Shown: positions 18,757 through 30,090 of the stretch, piece after piece
Layout: every line of letters begins with the position of its first letter
Position numbering within the stretch: position 1 is the first letter of the stretch
Origin: Cobetia sp. cqz5-12
GTDB lineage: Bacteria; Pseudomonadota; Gammaproteobacteria; Pseudomonadales; Halomonadaceae
DNA length: 64,000 nt
Reading direction: 5' to 3'
Assembly (NCBI RefSeq): GCF_016495405.1
Contig: NZ_CP044522.1
Span: forward strand, 682,001-746,000
Notes under the pieces: model-generated
The model's input: only the letters and a program-made list of their open reading frames with translations
Databases searched by the model: none
What the model was told of the DNA's origin: nothing
Position numbers and translations under genes: made by a program

Positions 18757-19815
18757 TCACACCACCTTGTAGGCATGAGGCAGTTCGGCCAGTGGGCCGC
18801 GTCCGCCGGCGAGCGTCAGGGCGAGATCGACCATCCCGTCCCAGATGGGTAGCGTCATCCCGCCCTTGATCGCCATGTCGAGTCGCTGCGAGAACAGCAG
18901 CAGCTTGTGCAGACGTTTGTGGGGCAAGCGATTGAGTGCCTGTTGATAGAAGGGGCGACGCTTGTCGAAGATCATCGGCTTCTGCGCCTTGCAGGCATGC
19001 TCGAAGCTCTGGCCTTGATCGAGGTGCTGGCGCAGCGAGAGCAGGGTGCGCAGCTCGCGGGTCAGCGCCCACAGGATCACTGGCGGTTCGACGCCTTCTC
19101 CCCTGAGCCCGAGCACGATGCGGCCACTGCGCTCGACTTCCCCCTTCAGACACGCATCGGCCAGCGTGAAGACATCATAGCGGGCATTGTCCTCGACGCC
19201 CTGGACGATGGCACTGCCATCCAGGCGCGCGCCCGGCGGGTGCAGCAGCGCCAGCTTCTGCAGTTCCTGATCCGCGGCCAGCAGGTTGCCCTCGATGCGC
19301 TCGGCCAGCAGGCGGGCGGCGTCCTGATTCAGCTCGAGGCCGTGACGACGGGCGCGGTCGCGAATCCAGAAGCCGAGGCGGGAATGGTCCACCGGCCACA
19401 CCGCGATGAAGACGCCGACCTTCTCCAATGCCTTGAACCACGCCGTCTGCTGCACCTTGCGATCGAGTCGCGCCGCGGTGATCAGCAGGATGTCGCCATC
19501 CTTCTCGATACGCTCGGCATAGGCCTTGAGGACCTTGCTGCCCTCCTGACCGGCACTCTGGGTGCCCATGCGCAGCTCGATCAGCTTGCGCGAGGCAAAC
19601 AGTGACATGCTGGCGGCAGACTCGGTCAGGCGGCCCCACTGAAAGCCGTTCTCGACATGCAGAACCTCGCGCTCCTCGACACCGGCAGCGCGTGCTGCAC
19701 GGCGGATGGCGTCGCAGCTTTCCTGGTGAATCAGCGGCTCATCACCGGCCACGATATAGACGGGAGAGAGGCGCTTGTTGAGCTGCTCGTCGAGCTTGTC
19801 GGGATAGACCTTCAT
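18757..19815 (-). CDS. holA: DNA polymerase III delta subunit
   Basis: HolA (352 residues) is the clamp-loader subunit that opens the beta sliding clamp. The start MKVYPDKLDEQL with SPVYIVAGDEPLIHQESCDAIR is the typical N-terminal domain; further signatures include ENGFQWGRL, FIAVWPVDHSRLGFWI, and LALLHPPG in the AAA+-like domains, then the C-terminal collar domain near LWALTRELRTLL. ATG 19815 follows AAGGAC. The leuS-lptE-holA order is conserved in gammaproteobacteria. Confidence 0.96.
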   Translation of the reverse strand: MKVYPDKLDEQLNKRLSPVYIVAGDEPLIHQESCDAIRRAARAAGVEEREVLHVENGFQWGRLTESAASMSLFASRKLIELRMGTQSAGQEGSKVLKAYAERIEKDGDILLITAARLDRKVQQTAWFKALEKVGVFIAVWPVDHSRLGFWIRDRARRHGLELNQDAARLLAERIEGNLLAADQELQKLALLHPPGARLDGSAIVQGVEDNARYDVFTLADACLKGEVERSGRIVLGLRGEGVEPPVILWALTRELRTLLSLRQHLDQGQSFEHACKAQKPMIFDKRRPFYQQALNRLPHKRLHKLLLFSQRLDMAIKGGMTLPIWDGMVDLALTLAGGRGPLAELPHAYKVV

Positions 19816-20142
19816 GAATGTCCTTCGATACTGCGCGGGTCTGGTGGGCAAGTGCGCCTAGGGCTCGGGCGATCATTCACCCGCGTGGCGATAGCCTCGG
19901 CGTGATGGTGGCCCTGAACAGGCACGGCCCCATGATGATCGGTTGCCCGATATCGTGGAGCCGTGCCTGGCGAACGTTGCGACTTCCAATCTCTACCAAC
20001 TGCTGCCAGTTGTCTTCCACTTCTCCCGGCTTGCCTGTCGTCAATCGCCTTGTCGTCAATCGTCTGGCCTTTCAGCACTCATGGATCACGACCCACGACT
20101 CATGACTCACGAACGGGACGCCTCAGTGCGAGAGCGTGAAAA
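19816..20142. other. 327-base gap between lptE and holA with short repeats
   Basis: lptE and holA are usually close, but here 327 bases separate them. The part nearest lptE holds two kinds of short tandem repeats (20034-20062 and 20074-20115). The rest holds nothing recognisable; an open frame on the minus strand (19812-20078) is repeat-derived and has no family resemblance. Confidence 0.6.
20034..20115. repeat. Degenerate tandem repeats downstream of lptE
   Basis: At 20034-20047 and 20048-20062 a unit of 14-15 bases, CCTTGTCGTCAATCG, appears twice. At 20074-20115 a 7-base unit close to ACGACTC appears about six times with changes. Both lie just after the lptE stop codon on the minus strand. 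Confidence 0.75.
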
Positions 20143-20688
20143 TCAGGGCTTGATCGCGCGCAGGCGCTCCAGCAACTGACGGCTCAGGTCACGATTGACT
20201 TCCCTGGCCGCACGCTCACGCAGGTCATCGGTGTTGAGCAGGTCGTCATCGTTGGTGTAGTAGAGGCTGCTGGCCTGCAGCTCCTGCTGATTGGCCAGAT
20301 AGGCCCCATCGGACTTGCGCTGAAGCGAGTAGGTCAGGCGGTAAGTCAGTTCACGCTTGATGCTGCCGGCATCGCCGTAGGTGATCTGCTGCACGTTCTC
20401 ACGGACCTTGCCCAGGTTGAGGGTCAGCGGGGCGCTGTCGCTCAATTGGATGTCGGCACGCTCGAGAGCGTCGCGCAGGGCGTCATGGGTCTTGGTGATC
20501 GGTGCCTGGACGTCCAGCTCGGTGATGGCCATCGGCGCATCATCCACGCCGCGCAGCTGAAAGCCGCAGCCGCTCAGTGTCAGCGCCAGGCCGACGCCAA
20601 GGGCGGCCAGCACACGACGGCGGCCGAGGCCGCGGGATGCACGCTCTGATGTGTCTGCTGAAACACTGTAAGACTTCGCTTGCGTCAC
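20143..20688 (-). CDS. lptE: LPS-assembly lipoprotein LptE
   Basis: This outer-membrane lipoprotein (181 residues) plugs the LptD translocon that inserts lipopolysaccharide. An unusually long basic N-region (about 25 residues, with RGLGRRR) precedes the signal core and lipobox LTLSGC, with the lipidated Cys at residue 41. The mature part begins GFQLRG, a hallmark of LptE, and ends in a charged helix with LLERLRAIKP. Start is GTG 20688, preceded by AGGAGG. It follows leuS after about 190 bases. Confidence 0.94.
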   Translation of the reverse strand: MTQAKSYSVSADTSERASRGLGRRRVLAALGVGLALTLSGCGFQLRGVDDAPMAITELDVQAPITKTHDALRDALERADIQLSDSAPLTLNLGKVRENVQQITYGDAGSIKRELTYRLTYSLQRKSDGAYLANQQELQASSLYYTNDDDLLNTDDLRERAAREVNRDLSRQLLERLRAIKP

Positions 20689-20784
20689 CGTGACCTCCTG
20701 TCATGAACGAGTGTCATGATTATCTTGCGAGAGCGCTGCGTGGTGCCTGGGGTATCAGCATCACGCAGCGCACGGAATATGGCC

Positions 20785-20850
20785 GTCAGAGACCGACATC
20801 CTCTACTTGCCTGTCGGTCTCTGACGGGACCGGCGACTCGGGTCGCCGGT
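20785..20850. other. Two inverted repeats between leuS and lptE
   Basis: A perfect 14-bp dyad (20785-20798 with 20812-20825, loop 13) is followed by an 8-bp dyad (CCGGCGAC / GTCGCCGG) at 20830-20850. Neither has a T-run on the minus strand, so these may be mRNA-processing or partial terminator hairpins after leuS. Confidence 0.6.
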
Positions 20851-20877
20851 ATCTTGCACTGCCTGGTCGGGTCGCTA

Positions 20878-23797
<2,920 letters not shown>

Positions 23798-24478
23798 ATG
23801 AGCCAACCACGTGAACCCCGCGCCCCCCATGAGCCGATCAGCGCCACGGATCGTGATACGGCTGCCACGTCCTCGCACGACAGTGGCTTTGAAGATACGC
23901 CGATGCCCTCACGCTCAGCCTCCAGCCAGCCGCAGGGTGAAGGTGAAGGGCGTCTCGGCGATGCCTACGGGCGAATCCTGACGCGACTGGAAGACAGCAG
24001 CGGTGAGCTGTCGTGGGATGGCCTCAAGGCCGAGCTGGATGAGGCGGTCAAGTTCGAGGCCGAGGTCGAGGAATTCACGCTCGACGAGCTGGCGCTGCTG
24101 CGTGCCTGGGTCGAGCGTGACATGCGCGAATTCCGCCGCCACCTGGCGACCGGTGGAGAAGGGATCGCCAGCTGGCTGGGGATCGATCTCTCGGTGCTGT
24201 CGCGCAGTGTCAGTTCCGCGCTGATGTCGATCGCGGACCGCACCGTGGTGGACCGCGCCCACTTCGAGGAAGACCTCGAGGCCGCGCGCGCCGACTACAC
24301 CAGCGGTGAGGTCATCGCGCCGGGGCTATTGCATTGCGTGCACTGTGAGTCGACCACCACGCTCACGCGGCCCAGCGTGCTGGAACCCTGCCATGCCTGT
24401 GGACATTGTTTCTTCTCGCGTGGCGCGCCGCCCGTCACTCGTCAGCCTCCCGCGGCCGATGAGAGTGATCAGGGCTGA
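23798..24478 (+). CDS. YbeL-like zinc-ribbon protein (DUF1451)
   Basis: This protein of 226 residues has a polar, probably disordered N-terminus (about 50 residues), a helical middle with many acidic residues, and a C-terminal zinc ribbon with ligands C180, C183, C198 and C201 (CVHC and CHAC). The arrangement matches E. coli YbeL, which also sits near leuS. Function unknown. ATG 23798 follows AAGGAGAG. Its stop overlaps the next start (TGATG), so translation of the two is coupled. Confidence 0.88.
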   Translation: MSQPREPRAPHEPISATDRDTAATSSHDSGFEDTPMPSRSASSQPQGEGEGRLGDAYGRILTRLEDSSGELSWDGLKAELDEAVKFEAEVEEFTLDELALLRAWVERDMREFRRHLATGGEGIASWLGIDLSVLSRSVSSALMSIADRTVVDRAHFEEDLEAARADYTSGEVIAPGLLHCVHCESTTTLTRPSVLEPCHACGHCFFSRGAPPVTRQPPAADESDQG

Positions 24479-25692
24479 TGGCGACACCGTCAGACTGGTT
24501 CGCCCCGGCGCATGCCACCTGGAGCGCCGGGCAGCGCCACAAGGCGTTGCAACAGCTGATCGAGCACTTCAACCAGCGCCCGCGTCCACGTGATGCGGGC
24601 CTTTTCAAGCAGATCTCCTATTACCTGTTTCTGCTCGCGGATTATCGCTCGGCCAGCCAGATTCTGGCTCAGGGGCATGTGGAGTGTCCGGCCGATGAAG
24701 AGATCGCGCTCAATCAGGTGGTGTGTCTGTCGCGCGCCAATGATGCCGCCGGCTCGCTGGCGGCCGGCGAGGCGTTGGCCGCACGGGGCTGTCTCAATCC
24801 GGTGCTGTTCGACTCTCTGGCCAGCAGTGCGGCCAGGCTCAAGCGTCATGACGAGGCACGCAAGCATGGCAGCCGCGCCCTGACCCTCAAGGATGAGCAG
24901 CATGGGGGCCTGCCGTTGGCGAATGGTTGGCGGCTGCCGGCTGAATCCCCTTCGGCAGTTGCCGCCGGCAAGGCGCGCATGCTGTCCTTCGGCCTCTGGG
25001 GCAAGGGGCCGCGTTATCTGAACGGCATGCTGCATAACCTGCTGTTGGCGCCGGTGCTGTATCCAGGGTGGCGCGTTCGGCTCTATCACGATGACAGCGT
25101 GCCCGATGACTTTCTGGCCCTGGCGCGGCAACTGGATGCCGAGCTGATCGAGCGCCCCTCCAGTGACACCCTGAGGCAACGGCTGTGCTGGCGCTTCGCG
25201 GTCGCCGATGACCCGACGGTGGGTTACTTCGTGGTTCGCGACTGCGACAGTGTCATCAGCCTGCGCGAAGTGCGCGCGGTGCAGATGTGGCTGACGTCCG
25301 GGCGCTTCTTCCACGTCATGCGCGACTGGTGGAGTCATACCGATCTGGTGCTGGCGGGACTGTGGGGCGGGGTGGCCGGGGTACTGCCCCCGGTGGGCGG
25401 CTTGCTGGCGGACTGGAGTCCTCGACAGGTGGAAACCCCGAACATCGATCAGTGGTTCATGAAGGAATGCGTGTGGCGTTACCTGCGGGAAAGTCTGATC
25501 AGCCACGACCGATGTTACTCGCTGCAGATCAAGGGTCGCGACAGCCTGAAGTTTCCGGACGACGTGCTGGGAGAAGCGCCAAGCGGCACGGCGCATGTCG
25601 GCAGTGACGAGTGGACGCGCGATCGCGCCTTCCAGCTCCGCCAGCTGGGGCCATGGCTCAAGGAGGCCAGCTGGATGCGTGACAGCGAATGA
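24478..25692 (+). CDS. TPR-like protein with a glycosyltransferase-like domain
   Basis: The 404-residue soluble protein has an N-terminal helical repeat part (residues 5-140) that looks like TPR units (ALNQVVCLSRANDAAGSLAAGEAL, DEARKHGSRAL), then a second domain from about residue 165 with GPRYLNGMLHN, WRVRLYHDD and FVVRDCDSVISLRE. D255 and D257 in the last motif look like a DxD of GT-A type glycosyltransferases, followed by FHVMRDWWSHTDLVLAGLWGG. The fold call is an inference. There is no signal peptide, so a cytoplasmic glycosyltransferase acting on an envelope glycan is possible. Start overlaps the stop of the zinc-ribbon gene by one base. Confidence 0.7.
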   Translation: MATPSDWFAPAHATWSAGQRHKALQQLIEHFNQRPRPRDAGLFKQISYYLFLLADYRSASQILAQGHVECPADEEIALNQVVCLSRANDAAGSLAAGEALAARGCLNPVLFDSLASSAARLKRHDEARKHGSRALTLKDEQHGGLPLANGWRLPAESPSAVAAGKARMLSFGLWGKGPRYLNGMLHNLLLAPVLYPGWRVRLYHDDSVPDDFLALARQLDAELIERPSSDTLRQRLCWRFAVADDPTVGYFVVRDCDSVISLREVRAVQMWLTSGRFFHVMRDWWSHTDLVLAGLWGGVAGVLPPVGGLLADWSPRQVETPNIDQWFMKECVWRYLRESLISHDRCYSLQIKGRDSLKFPDDVLGEAPSGTAHVGSDEWTRDRAFQLRQLGPWLKEASWMRDSE

Positions 25693-25732
25693 GCACAATC
25701 CCCAGATAAGCTTTCGATGAGCGAGTGATATG

Positions 25733-25772
25733 GACACACGAAGGGCTGCCCAGGGGCAGCCCTTCGTGTGTC
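25733..25772. terminator. Bidirectional terminator with a perfect 18-bp stem
   Basis: Arms 25733-25750 and 25755-25772 are fully complementary around a CAGG loop. It separates convergent genes. Confidence 0.9.
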
Positions 25773-25816
25773 TTGCCAGCAGTCCTTCGCTTGTCTTGCC
25801 TACAACGCTGTCGGGC

Positions 25817-26569
25817 CTAGCGACCCACCAGCCAGCCGATCCATTCATGCAGTGCCCAGCGTGACTGGGTCAGCGCGGAGCTGTTGGGGATCCAGGCATC
25901 GATGCCCAGCCCGGACACCGTGGTGTAGCCCACCGGCGCCGGGATGATGGTGCGGAAGCCCTGATTCTGGAAATTGCGCATCGCGCGCGGCATGTGCCAG
26001 GCGCTGGTCACCAGCACGATCTTGTTGATGTCGTCCTGCTCGAGCATCTCACGCGTGAAGAGTGCATTCTGCTGGGTGTTCTCGCTGCGATTCTCCAGCC
26101 AGCGGGCCGGGTAGTCGAATTCATCGATCAGCGAGCGCTGCATCAGCTCGGCGAGGGTGCCGTCATCGGAGGACGATACCTTGCCACCGGTGAGCAGAAT
26201 CGGCAGCTCCGCGTTGCGGGCCACGCGGACGCCTTCGTCCAGACGGCTGAGCGTCTCGCCATTGATGCGATCGCGGCCCTGCAGCTCCGGGGCGTTGTAA
26301 TAACGTCCTCCGGACAGCACCACCACGGCCTGCGCCTGGATCCACTCTGCCGGCTCACTGGGCTGAATGCGCTCCAGCCCTGACATAAGACGCGTGGAGA
26401 CGACCGGCGAGGACAGCAGCCACATGCCCAGGATGGCCACGACCATCATGGCGCGCGCCAGCCCCGGCCAGCGCTTGAGAACTAGCATGGCCAGAAACAG
26501 CAGCAGGAGAGGCCCGCCGGGCGGCAATACCAGGTCCTTGATGATGCCGAGTAACTCGGTGATGCCCAT
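25817..26569 (-). CDS. DUF218 membrane protein, ElyC/YdcF type
   Basis: This 250-residue protein has two N-terminal membrane segments (about 15-31 and 38-55) and a DUF218 domain outside the membrane, with VVLSGG, LLTGGK, ENRSENTQQNA and LVTSAWHMPRAM, a pattern seen in ElyC (envelope biogenesis, lipid carrier metabolism) and YdcF. The arrangement favours an ElyC-like role in envelope maintenance; this is inference. It lies about 100 bases after lnt on the same strand and may be transcribed with it. Confidence 0.88.
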   Translation of the reverse strand: MGITELLGIIKDLVLPPGGPLLLLFLAMLVLKRWPGLARAMMVVAILGMWLLSSPVVSTRLMSGLERIQPSEPAEWIQAQAVVVLSGGRYYNAPELQGRDRINGETLSRLDEGVRVARNAELPILLTGGKVSSSDDGTLAELMQRSLIDEFDYPARWLENRSENTQQNALFTREMLEQDDINKIVLVTSAWHMPRAMRNFQNQGFRTIIPAPVGYTTVSGLGIDAWIPNSSALTQSRWALHEWIGWLVGR

Positions 26570-26672
26570 TGTGGTCTCGCTTGTGCAGAGGCAGTGCCGA
26601 GCATCGGCCCGGCAACGGGTTAGGTTGAGCGTTCAAGCGTCTGAGGCCCTGGGGACTCACACGTTCTGGCCC

Positions 26673-28190
26673 TCAGGCGTCCTGCGGGCGTTGACGGCGC
26701 GCCTTGAGGCATTCGCTGATGCCCAGCACAAGGCCCGGTGCCAGAAGCAGCGCGATCAGTATCCACACCGGCAGCAGGCCGTAGTGCATCCAGGGCGTCA
26801 TGCCCAGTTGCAGACGGATATCGCCAGTGACGGTAGCCTCCTCGAACTGGGGTGCCTGGGCGATGATCTCACCCTGCGGCGAGATGATCGCCGTGACGCC
26901 ATTGCTGGTGGCTCGCAGCAGATAGCGGCCGTTTTCCAGCGCGCGCAGCTGGGCCATCTGCAGGTGCTGCAGCGGGCCGATGGAGTGACCGAACCAGGTG
27001 TCGTTGGAGACGGTCAGCAGCACGGTAGAGCTCAAGGCGCGCTGGCGGACCAGCTCCGGATAGACGATCTCGTAGCAGATCGCCACGCCGATGCGCAGAC
27101 CGCTGACCATCAGCGGCGGCTGCTGGCTGTCGCCCGACTGCATGCTCGACATCGGCAGGTCCAGGAAACCGATGATGCCACGCAACCAGCTTTCCAGTGG
27201 CACATACTCGCCGAAGGGCACCAGGTGTTCCTTGCGGTACTGGGCTGACGGGTCATCGATGGGAATCACGCTGTTGTAGAAGCGATTGTCGGCATCACGC
27301 TCGACGATCCCGGTAATCAGACCGGTCTTGGGCGGCAGAGTTGCCTGGATGCGCTCGAGGAAGGGCTCGGCCTGGTCGCGCAGCATCGGCAGTGCCGTCT
27401 CCGGCCACACGATCAGGTCGGCATCGTCCTGCACGGCGCGCGTCATCGCGGCGTAGGTATTGGCCGCACGACGCTGACCTTCGGCGCTCCACTTGATCAA
27501 CTGCGGCAGGTTGCCTTGCAGCAGGGCGACGCGTGCCGGCTGGCCGCCGGACTGTGTCCAGCTGGTCGGCAGCAGCAGACCCGTGCTCCACAGCACGATC
27601 AGCGGCGCGACCGCCCACCAGCGGCGACGCAGCGCCAGATTCCACATCAGTGCCCCGGACAGCGCGATGATCAGCGAGATACCGTAGACACCCAGCACCG
27701 GCACCCAGCTGGCCAGCGGTGAGCCCACGGCACTGTTGCCCAGCAGCAGCCACGGGAAGCCGGTGAAGGCCCAGGTGCGGAACAGCTCGCTGAGCACGAA
27801 CACCGCGGCAAATGACAGCACATCGAGCTTGCGTGAGCACAAGCGCTGCCACAGGCCCATCCACAGCATCGGGAACAGCGCCATGCAGGCCACGAACAGC
27901 ATCGTCAGCAGCACCGCCAGCGGCATGCCGGTATAGCCATAATCATGGATCGAGACGTAGACCCAGCTGGCTCCGCTGCCGAACAGGCCGACCCCGAACC
28001 ACCAGGCACGCAGGAAGCCACCGCCTTCCATGCGCAGCGCCCCGTAGAGCAGGCCTGCGCCGATCGGGCCCAGCCACCACTGCTCGAAGGGGGCAAAGCT
28101 CAGGGTGACCAGTACCCCGGCAATGATCGCCAGTACATTGGCCAGCAACGAGGCGCCCGGGAAGCTCCTCGCGCGGGGGGAATCTGACAT
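26673..28190 (-). CDS. lnt: Apolipoprotein N-acyltransferase
   Basis: Lnt (505 residues) adds the third acyl chain to lipoproteins in the inner membrane. About seven membrane segments in the first 210 residues are followed by a periplasmic nitrilase domain carrying the catalytic Glu (VWPETALP), Lys (RKEHLVPFGEY) and Cys (AICYEIVYPE), and a last membrane segment near the end. ATG 28190 follows AAGGAGAG; an upstream in-frame ATG lies inside a hairpin. corC precedes it, as in many gammaproteobacteria. Confidence 0.96.
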   Translation of the reverse strand: MSDSPRARSFPGASLLANVLAIIAGVLVTLSFAPFEQWWLGPIGAGLLYGALRMEGGGFLRAWWFGVGLFGSGASWVYVSIHDYGYTGMPLAVLLTMLFVACMALFPMLWMGLWQRLCSRKLDVLSFAAVFVLSELFRTWAFTGFPWLLLGNSAVGSPLASWVPVLGVYGISLIIALSGALMWNLALRRRWWAVAPLIVLWSTGLLLPTSWTQSGGQPARVALLQGNLPQLIKWSAEGQRRAANTYAAMTRAVQDDADLIVWPETALPMLRDQAEPFLERIQATLPPKTGLITGIVERDADNRFYNSVIPIDDPSAQYRKEHLVPFGEYVPLESWLRGIIGFLDLPMSSMQSGDSQQPPLMVSGLRIGVAICYEIVYPELVRQRALSSTVLLTVSNDTWFGHSIGPLQHLQMAQLRALENGRYLLRATSNGVTAIISPQGEIIAQAPQFEEATVTGDIRLQLGMTPWMHYGLLPVWILIALLLAPGLVLGISECLKARRQRPQDA

Positions 28191-28206
28191 GCCGCTCTCC
28201 TTGTAA

Positions 28207-28240
28207 AATGCCAGACACATCGGCGGATGTGTCTGGCATT
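28207..28240 (-). terminator. Hairpin with T-run between corC and lnt
   Basis: A perfect 15-bp stem (28207-28221 with 28226-28240) is followed on the minus strand by TTTTAC and then directly by the lnt ribosome site. It could end part of the corC transcripts or act as an attenuator of lnt. Confidence 0.7.
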
Positions 28241-28276
28241 GTCCTCTATCGGGTCAGCCTGTGATCAGGCCATGGA

Positions 28277-29185
28277 TCATTCGCCGCTGATATGCGCACG
28301 ATGCTCGGCCGAGGGCGGCGCGTCACCGGTGGCATCTTCCAGACGGCATACCTGTACCTGACGAATGCGACGATTGTCCGCATTGAGCACCGTGAAGCGC
28401 CAACCGGCGAAATCGGTGGATTCCTGACGGCGCGGCATGTGACCGAAGCGCTGGATCATCAGACCGCCGATGGTGTCGAACTCCTCATCGGAGAAGTCGG
28501 TATCGAAGTGCTCATTGAAGTCATCGATGGTGGTCAGCGCGCTGACGGCGAATTGGCCATCGCCCAGCTCGCGGATGTCCTCATCCTCATCGGTGTCGTG
28601 CTCATCCTCGATATCCCCGACGATCTGCTCGAGGATATCCTCGATGGTGACAAGGCCTGCCGTGCCGCCGTACTCGTCGATGACCACCGCCATGTGATTG
28701 CGGGTCTCGCGGAATTCCTTGAGCAGGCTGTTGAGGCGCTTGGATTCGGGGATGAACATCGCCGGACGGATCGCTTCGCGCAGGTCGAAGCGCTTGCGCT
28801 CGCTGTCATTTTGCAGGATCAGCGGCAGCAGGTCCTTGGCCAGCAGGATGCCGAGCACCTCGTCGAGGTTCTCGTCGATGACGGGATAGCGGGAGTGAGC
28901 CGATTCGAGAATCAGCGGCAGGTACTCCTCCGGGCGCTGATCGACCTGAATGGCCTGCACCTGGGAGCGGGGGATCATCACCTCGCGCACCTGCTGGTCG
29001 CTGATTTCCAGCGCGCCTTCGATGATGGCGATGGCGTCCTGATCGAGGTTGAGGCGTGGGCCTACCTCAGCCAGAAACTGGAGCAGCTCGCTACGGGAGC
29101 TGGGTTCGTCGGTGTCGCTTGAGAAGGCGCCGAACAGCTTATCGAGCCAGGTTTTCGATTGGCTTCCCGATCGGTCTTCGCTCAT
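28277..29185 (-). CDS. corC: CorC family CBS-domain protein
   Basis: The 302-residue cytoplasmic protein starts MSEDRSGSQSK, has a pair of CBS domains (about residues 65-195; VMIPRSQVQAI, RYPVIDENLDEVLGILLAKDLL, VVIDEYGGTAGLVTIEDILE) and a C-terminal CorC/HlyC transporter-associated domain (FDTIGGLMIQRFGHMPRR). CorC-type proteins were linked to Mg2+/Co2+ efflux with CorA; here it is in the usual place between ybeY and lnt. No membrane segments are present, as expected for CorC. Confidence 0.95.
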   Translation of the reverse strand: MSEDRSGSQSKTWLDKLFGAFSSDTDEPSSRSELLQFLAEVGPRLNLDQDAIAIIEGALEISDQQVREVMIPRSQVQAIQVDQRPEEYLPLILESAHSRYPVIDENLDEVLGILLAKDLLPLILQNDSERKRFDLREAIRPAMFIPESKRLNSLLKEFRETRNHMAVVIDEYGGTAGLVTIEDILEQIVGDIEDEHDTDEDEDIRELGDGQFAVSALTTIDDFNEHFDTDFSDEEFDTIGGLMIQRFGHMPRRQESTDFAGWRFTVLNADNRRIRQVQVCRLEDATGDAPPSAEHRAHISGE

Positions 29186-29313
29186 GCGTTAGTTTCTCTT
29201 TTCCTCGGTGGCGATACCCCATCGTCGTGGTGGTATCGGGGCAGCCGAGCGACCCGGGGACAAGCCCCGAGCCACCCGACGGCGGGTGCTGCCGATGCGC
29301 AAGGGCACCGGCA

Positions 29314-30090
29314 TCAGTGATTCTCTTCCCGGTAGGGGTCGGCGATGCCGAGCCCTGCCAGCACATGACGCTCGAGCGCTTCCATGCGTTCGGCTTCATC
29401 GTCCTCGATATGGTCATAGCCGAGCAAGTGCAAGGTGCCATGAACCAGCATGTGGGCGAAATGATGTTCCAGCGACTTGCCCTGTTCCCGCGCTTCGCGG
29501 GCGACGACATGCACGCTGATGATCAGGTCGCCCAGAAAGCGCTGCTCATCATTCAGTGTCTGCTCATCGGCTGCGTCGTTGTCGCCCAAGGCGTCGGCGG
29601 TGATGCCGGAGACGCCAGTGTCTTCAGTTTCGCCCACGACGTCTGACTCCAGCATGACATCGTCACTGCCTTGGCCATCAAGTCCCTCTTCTTCACCGGC
29701 GTCCAGACCGCTACCCGGCATGCCCGCAAGCGGCAGGCTGTCGTCGTCGCCTTCCTCGGCGAAGCGCGCGGCCAGTTCCGGTGGCAGGGCGAAGTCGTCA
29801 AGATCCAGCGGCTCATGCGGGAAGGACAGCACGTTGGTCGGGGAGTCCTTGCCGCGATAATCGCGATTCAGCCCCTGGCTCTCGGCTTCTTCCACCAGAC
29901 GCACGGTCAACTCGTACGGCGCCGCGGCGTCGCTGACAGCGCGCTCCAGCGCGCCATCTTCCGCAGCGGCCAGCAGCGCAGCCGCCACCCAGGCTTCCAG
30001 CTGGTGGCTGGCCGGCAGCGGCTGGCCATCGAATTCACTCTCGCCGATGGCCAGTTGCAGGTCCACGACGACGGCAGGGGCTTCGCTCAC
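29314..30090 (-). CDS. ybeY: Endoribonuclease YbeY with a large acidic insertion
   Basis: YbeY acts in 16S rRNA 3'-end maturation and ribosome quality control. The N-terminal part (NRDYRGKDSPTNVLSFPHEP, up to residue 94) and the C-terminal part (from FLGDLIISVHVV at residue 185, then HGTLHLLGYDH with His 217, 221 and 227 binding zinc) match E. coli YbeY well. Between them lie about 90 residues rich in Asp, Glu and Gly where E. coli has about 12, so the protein is 258 instead of about 155 residues. The frame is continuous and there is no sign of a frameshift. The start is GTG 30090, overlapping the phoH stop by four bases (GTGA). Confidence 0.95.
   Translation of the reverse strand: MSEAPAVVVDLQLAIGESEFDGQPLPASHQLEAWVAAALLAAAEDGALERAVSDAAAPYELTVRLVEEAESQGLNRDYRGKDSPTNVLSFPHEPLDLDDFALPPELAARFAEEGDDDSLPLAGMPGSGLDAGEEEGLDGQGSDDVMLESDVVGETEDTGVSGITADALGDNDAADEQTLNDEQRFLGDLIISVHVVAREAREQGKSLEHHFAHMLVHGTLHLLGYDHIEDDEAERMEALERHVLAGLGIADPYREENH

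Noticed and set aside
19812..20078. 88-codon minus-strand frame between lptE and holA
   Set aside because: Made partly of the short repeats, with no domain or ribosome site.
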